Origin: Gammaproteobacteria bacterium
GTDB taxonomy: Bacteria; Pseudomonadota; Gammaproteobacteria; Steroidobacterales; Steroidobacteraceae
DNA: 5,495 nt
Direction: 5' to 3'
Assembly (NCBI GenBank): GCA_003165495.1
Contig: PMMB01000312.1
Span: 1-5,495, forward strand
The translations under genes and the position numbers were made by a program. Shown here piece by piece: positions 4,657 to 5,495 of this stretch (position 1 is the stretch's first letter; every line of letters begins with the position of its first letter). The notes below the pieces were generated by a model. That model was not told where the DNA came from and searched no databases. It was given only the letters and a program-made list of their open reading frames with translations.

Positions 4657-5495
4657 ATGGCGACACGAGATCCACTGGTCGTATTCACGCCCTCCGGCAA
4701 GCGCGGCAATTTCCCGGTCGGAACGCCGCTGCTGCAGGCCGCGCGCAGCCTCGGTGTGGATATCGACTCTGTCTGCGGCGGTCGCGGACTTTGCGGGCGC
4801 TGCCAAGTGTTGGTCGCAGAGGGCGAGTTCGCGAAGCATGGCGTCTCCTCCTCCAGCGCCAGCTTGTCGCCGTTCAGCGAGCCGGAAATGCGCTACTCGC
4901 GGCGCGCTCCATTGGCGGAAGGCCGGCGCCTGTCGTGTTCGGCGCGCGTCGAGGCCGATGTGGTCATCGACGTGCCCGCGAGCAGCCAGGTTCATCGTCA
5001 GGTGGTGCGCAAGGAGGCGGACGCCCGCGCGATCGAGCTGAATCCTGTGGTGCGCCTGCATTACGTGCAAGTGAAGCAGCCGGATATGCACGATCCGTCC
5101 GGCGACCTGCGCCGGCTGTTCGAGGCGCTGGAATCGGAATGGAGCCTCAAGGATCTCACCTGCGATTTGTCGGTGCTGCAAATGCTGCAGCCGACCTTAC
5201 GTGCCGGATCGTGGCAGGTCACCGTGGCGGTGCACGACGCCAAGCAAATCATCGGGGTCTGGGCTGGTCTGCACAGCAAAGCCTACGGACTCGCGGTCGA
5301 CATCGGTTCCACGACCATCGCCGCGCACTTGTGCGATTTGACCAGCGGCGAGGTCGTCACGTCGGCGGGTGTCATGAATCCGCAAATTCGCTTCGGCGAA
5401 GACTTGATGAGTCGCGTCTCCTATTCGATGATGAATCCGGGTGGCGCGGCGCTGATGACCGCGGCCGTGCGCGAAGCGCTCTGCGGGCTCGCGGT
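4657..5495 (+). CDS. RACo-like corrinoid reactivation protein (2Fe-2S ferredoxin plus ASKHA/DUF4445 domain), N-terminal part; 3' end outside window
   Basis: The frame is open from ATG 4657 to the right edge (279 complete codons). The first 100 or so residues are a plant-type 2Fe-2S ferredoxin domain with C40-x5-C46-x2-C49 (VCGGRGLCGRC) and a distal C94 (RLSCSAR). A linker region follows, about 110-208. An actin-like ATPase fold then begins with YGLAVDIGSTTIAAHL (210-225), the phosphate-1 loop, and NPQIRFGEDLMSRV (241-254), typical of DUF4445 reductive activators. Such proteins use ATP and low-potential electrons to return Co(II) corrinoid to active Co(I). Relatives run to roughly 600-700 residues, so over half is missing. 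The start is well limited: the TAG of the preceding gene at 4639 is in the same frame, and 4657 is the first ATG after it. No clear ribosome-binding site is seen in the 15-base gap. Its expected client is the corrinoid protein of this operon. Confidence 0.93.
   Translation, partial: MATRDPLVVFTPSGKRGNFPVGTPLLQAARSLGVDIDSVCGGRGLCGRCQVLVAEGEFAKHGVSSSSASLSPFSEPEMRYSRRAPLAEGRRLSCSARVEADVVIDVPASSQVHRQVVRKEADARAIELNPVVRLHYVQVKQPDMHDPSGDLRRLFEALESEWSLKDLTCDLSVLQMLQPTLRAGSWQVTVAVHDAKQIIGVWAGLHSKAYGLAVDIGSTTIAAHLCDLTSGEVVTSAGVMNPQIRFGEDLMSRVSYSMMNPGGAALMTAAVREALCGLA

Noticed and set aside
4520..5041. Plus-strand open frame overlapping the methyltransferase end and reactivase start
   Set aside because: Its product is a compositionally biased shadow, whereas the frames it overlaps carry clear pterin-binding, ferredoxin and ASKHA motifs.
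4330..5181. Long minus-strand open frame (283 codons)
   Set aside because: It runs antisense to two well-supported genes, has no recognisable domains, and reflects the GC-rich codon pattern of the plus strand.
1..5495. Mobile element, phage, CRISPR or defence content
   Set aside because: No transposase, integrase, terminal inverted repeats, regularly spaced repeats or nuclease genes are present; all coding space is taken by metabolic genes.

Overview
The window is a single, tightly packed, plus-strand operon from a GC-rich bacterium. It encodes a corrinoid-dependent methyl-transfer pathway feeding methyl groups into tetrahydrofolate (THF) metabolism. Every recognisable gene lies on the plus strand, and no rRNA, tRNA, CRISPR array or mobile element was seen. 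Protein family content (an MttB-family methyltransferase with DUF1638, a PF13769 'virulence factor' protein, a stand-alone MTHFR C-terminal protein and a RACo-like activator) resembles clusters I know from Proteobacteria, particularly alphaproteobacteria such as the Rhodobacterales and Rhizobiales. The lineage is an inference and cannot be fixed from this sequence.

Layout: (1) 3-350, C-terminal end of a trimethylamine methyltransferase (MttB/MtgB) family protein cut by the left edge. (2) 351-481, a 131-base spacer of about 54% GC by my count, spanned exactly by an overlooked 43-codon open frame. (3) 482-1189, the cognate corrinoid (B12-binding) protein. (4) 1202-1897, a DUF1638 protein with a small NGSP repeat at its N-terminus. 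(5) 1885-2232, a short PF13769 protein. (6) 2232-2708, a cysteine-rich stand-alone MTHFR C-terminal protein. (7) 2705-3724, methylenetetrahydrofolate reductase (MetF type). (8) 3721-4641, a pterin-binding methyl-THF:corrinoid methyltransferase. (9) 4657 to the right edge, the N-terminal 279 residues of a 2Fe-2S ferredoxin/ASKHA corrinoid reactivation protein. From 1885 to 4641 the genes overlap by 1 to 13 bases, so they are probably translationally coupled.

Proposed working model (inference from families): the MttB-family enzyme moves a methyl group from a quaternary or tertiary amine-like substrate to the corrinoid protein. The pterin-binding enzyme passes it to THF, and MetF with the cysteine-rich partner oxidises methyl-THF to methylene-THF. 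The ferredoxin/ASKHA protein rescues corrinoid that has been oxidised to the inactive Co(II) state. The DUF1638 and PF13769 proteins sit in the middle of the operon with no assigned step. They, the small frame in the spacer and the unknown methyl donor are the least explained parts of the window.
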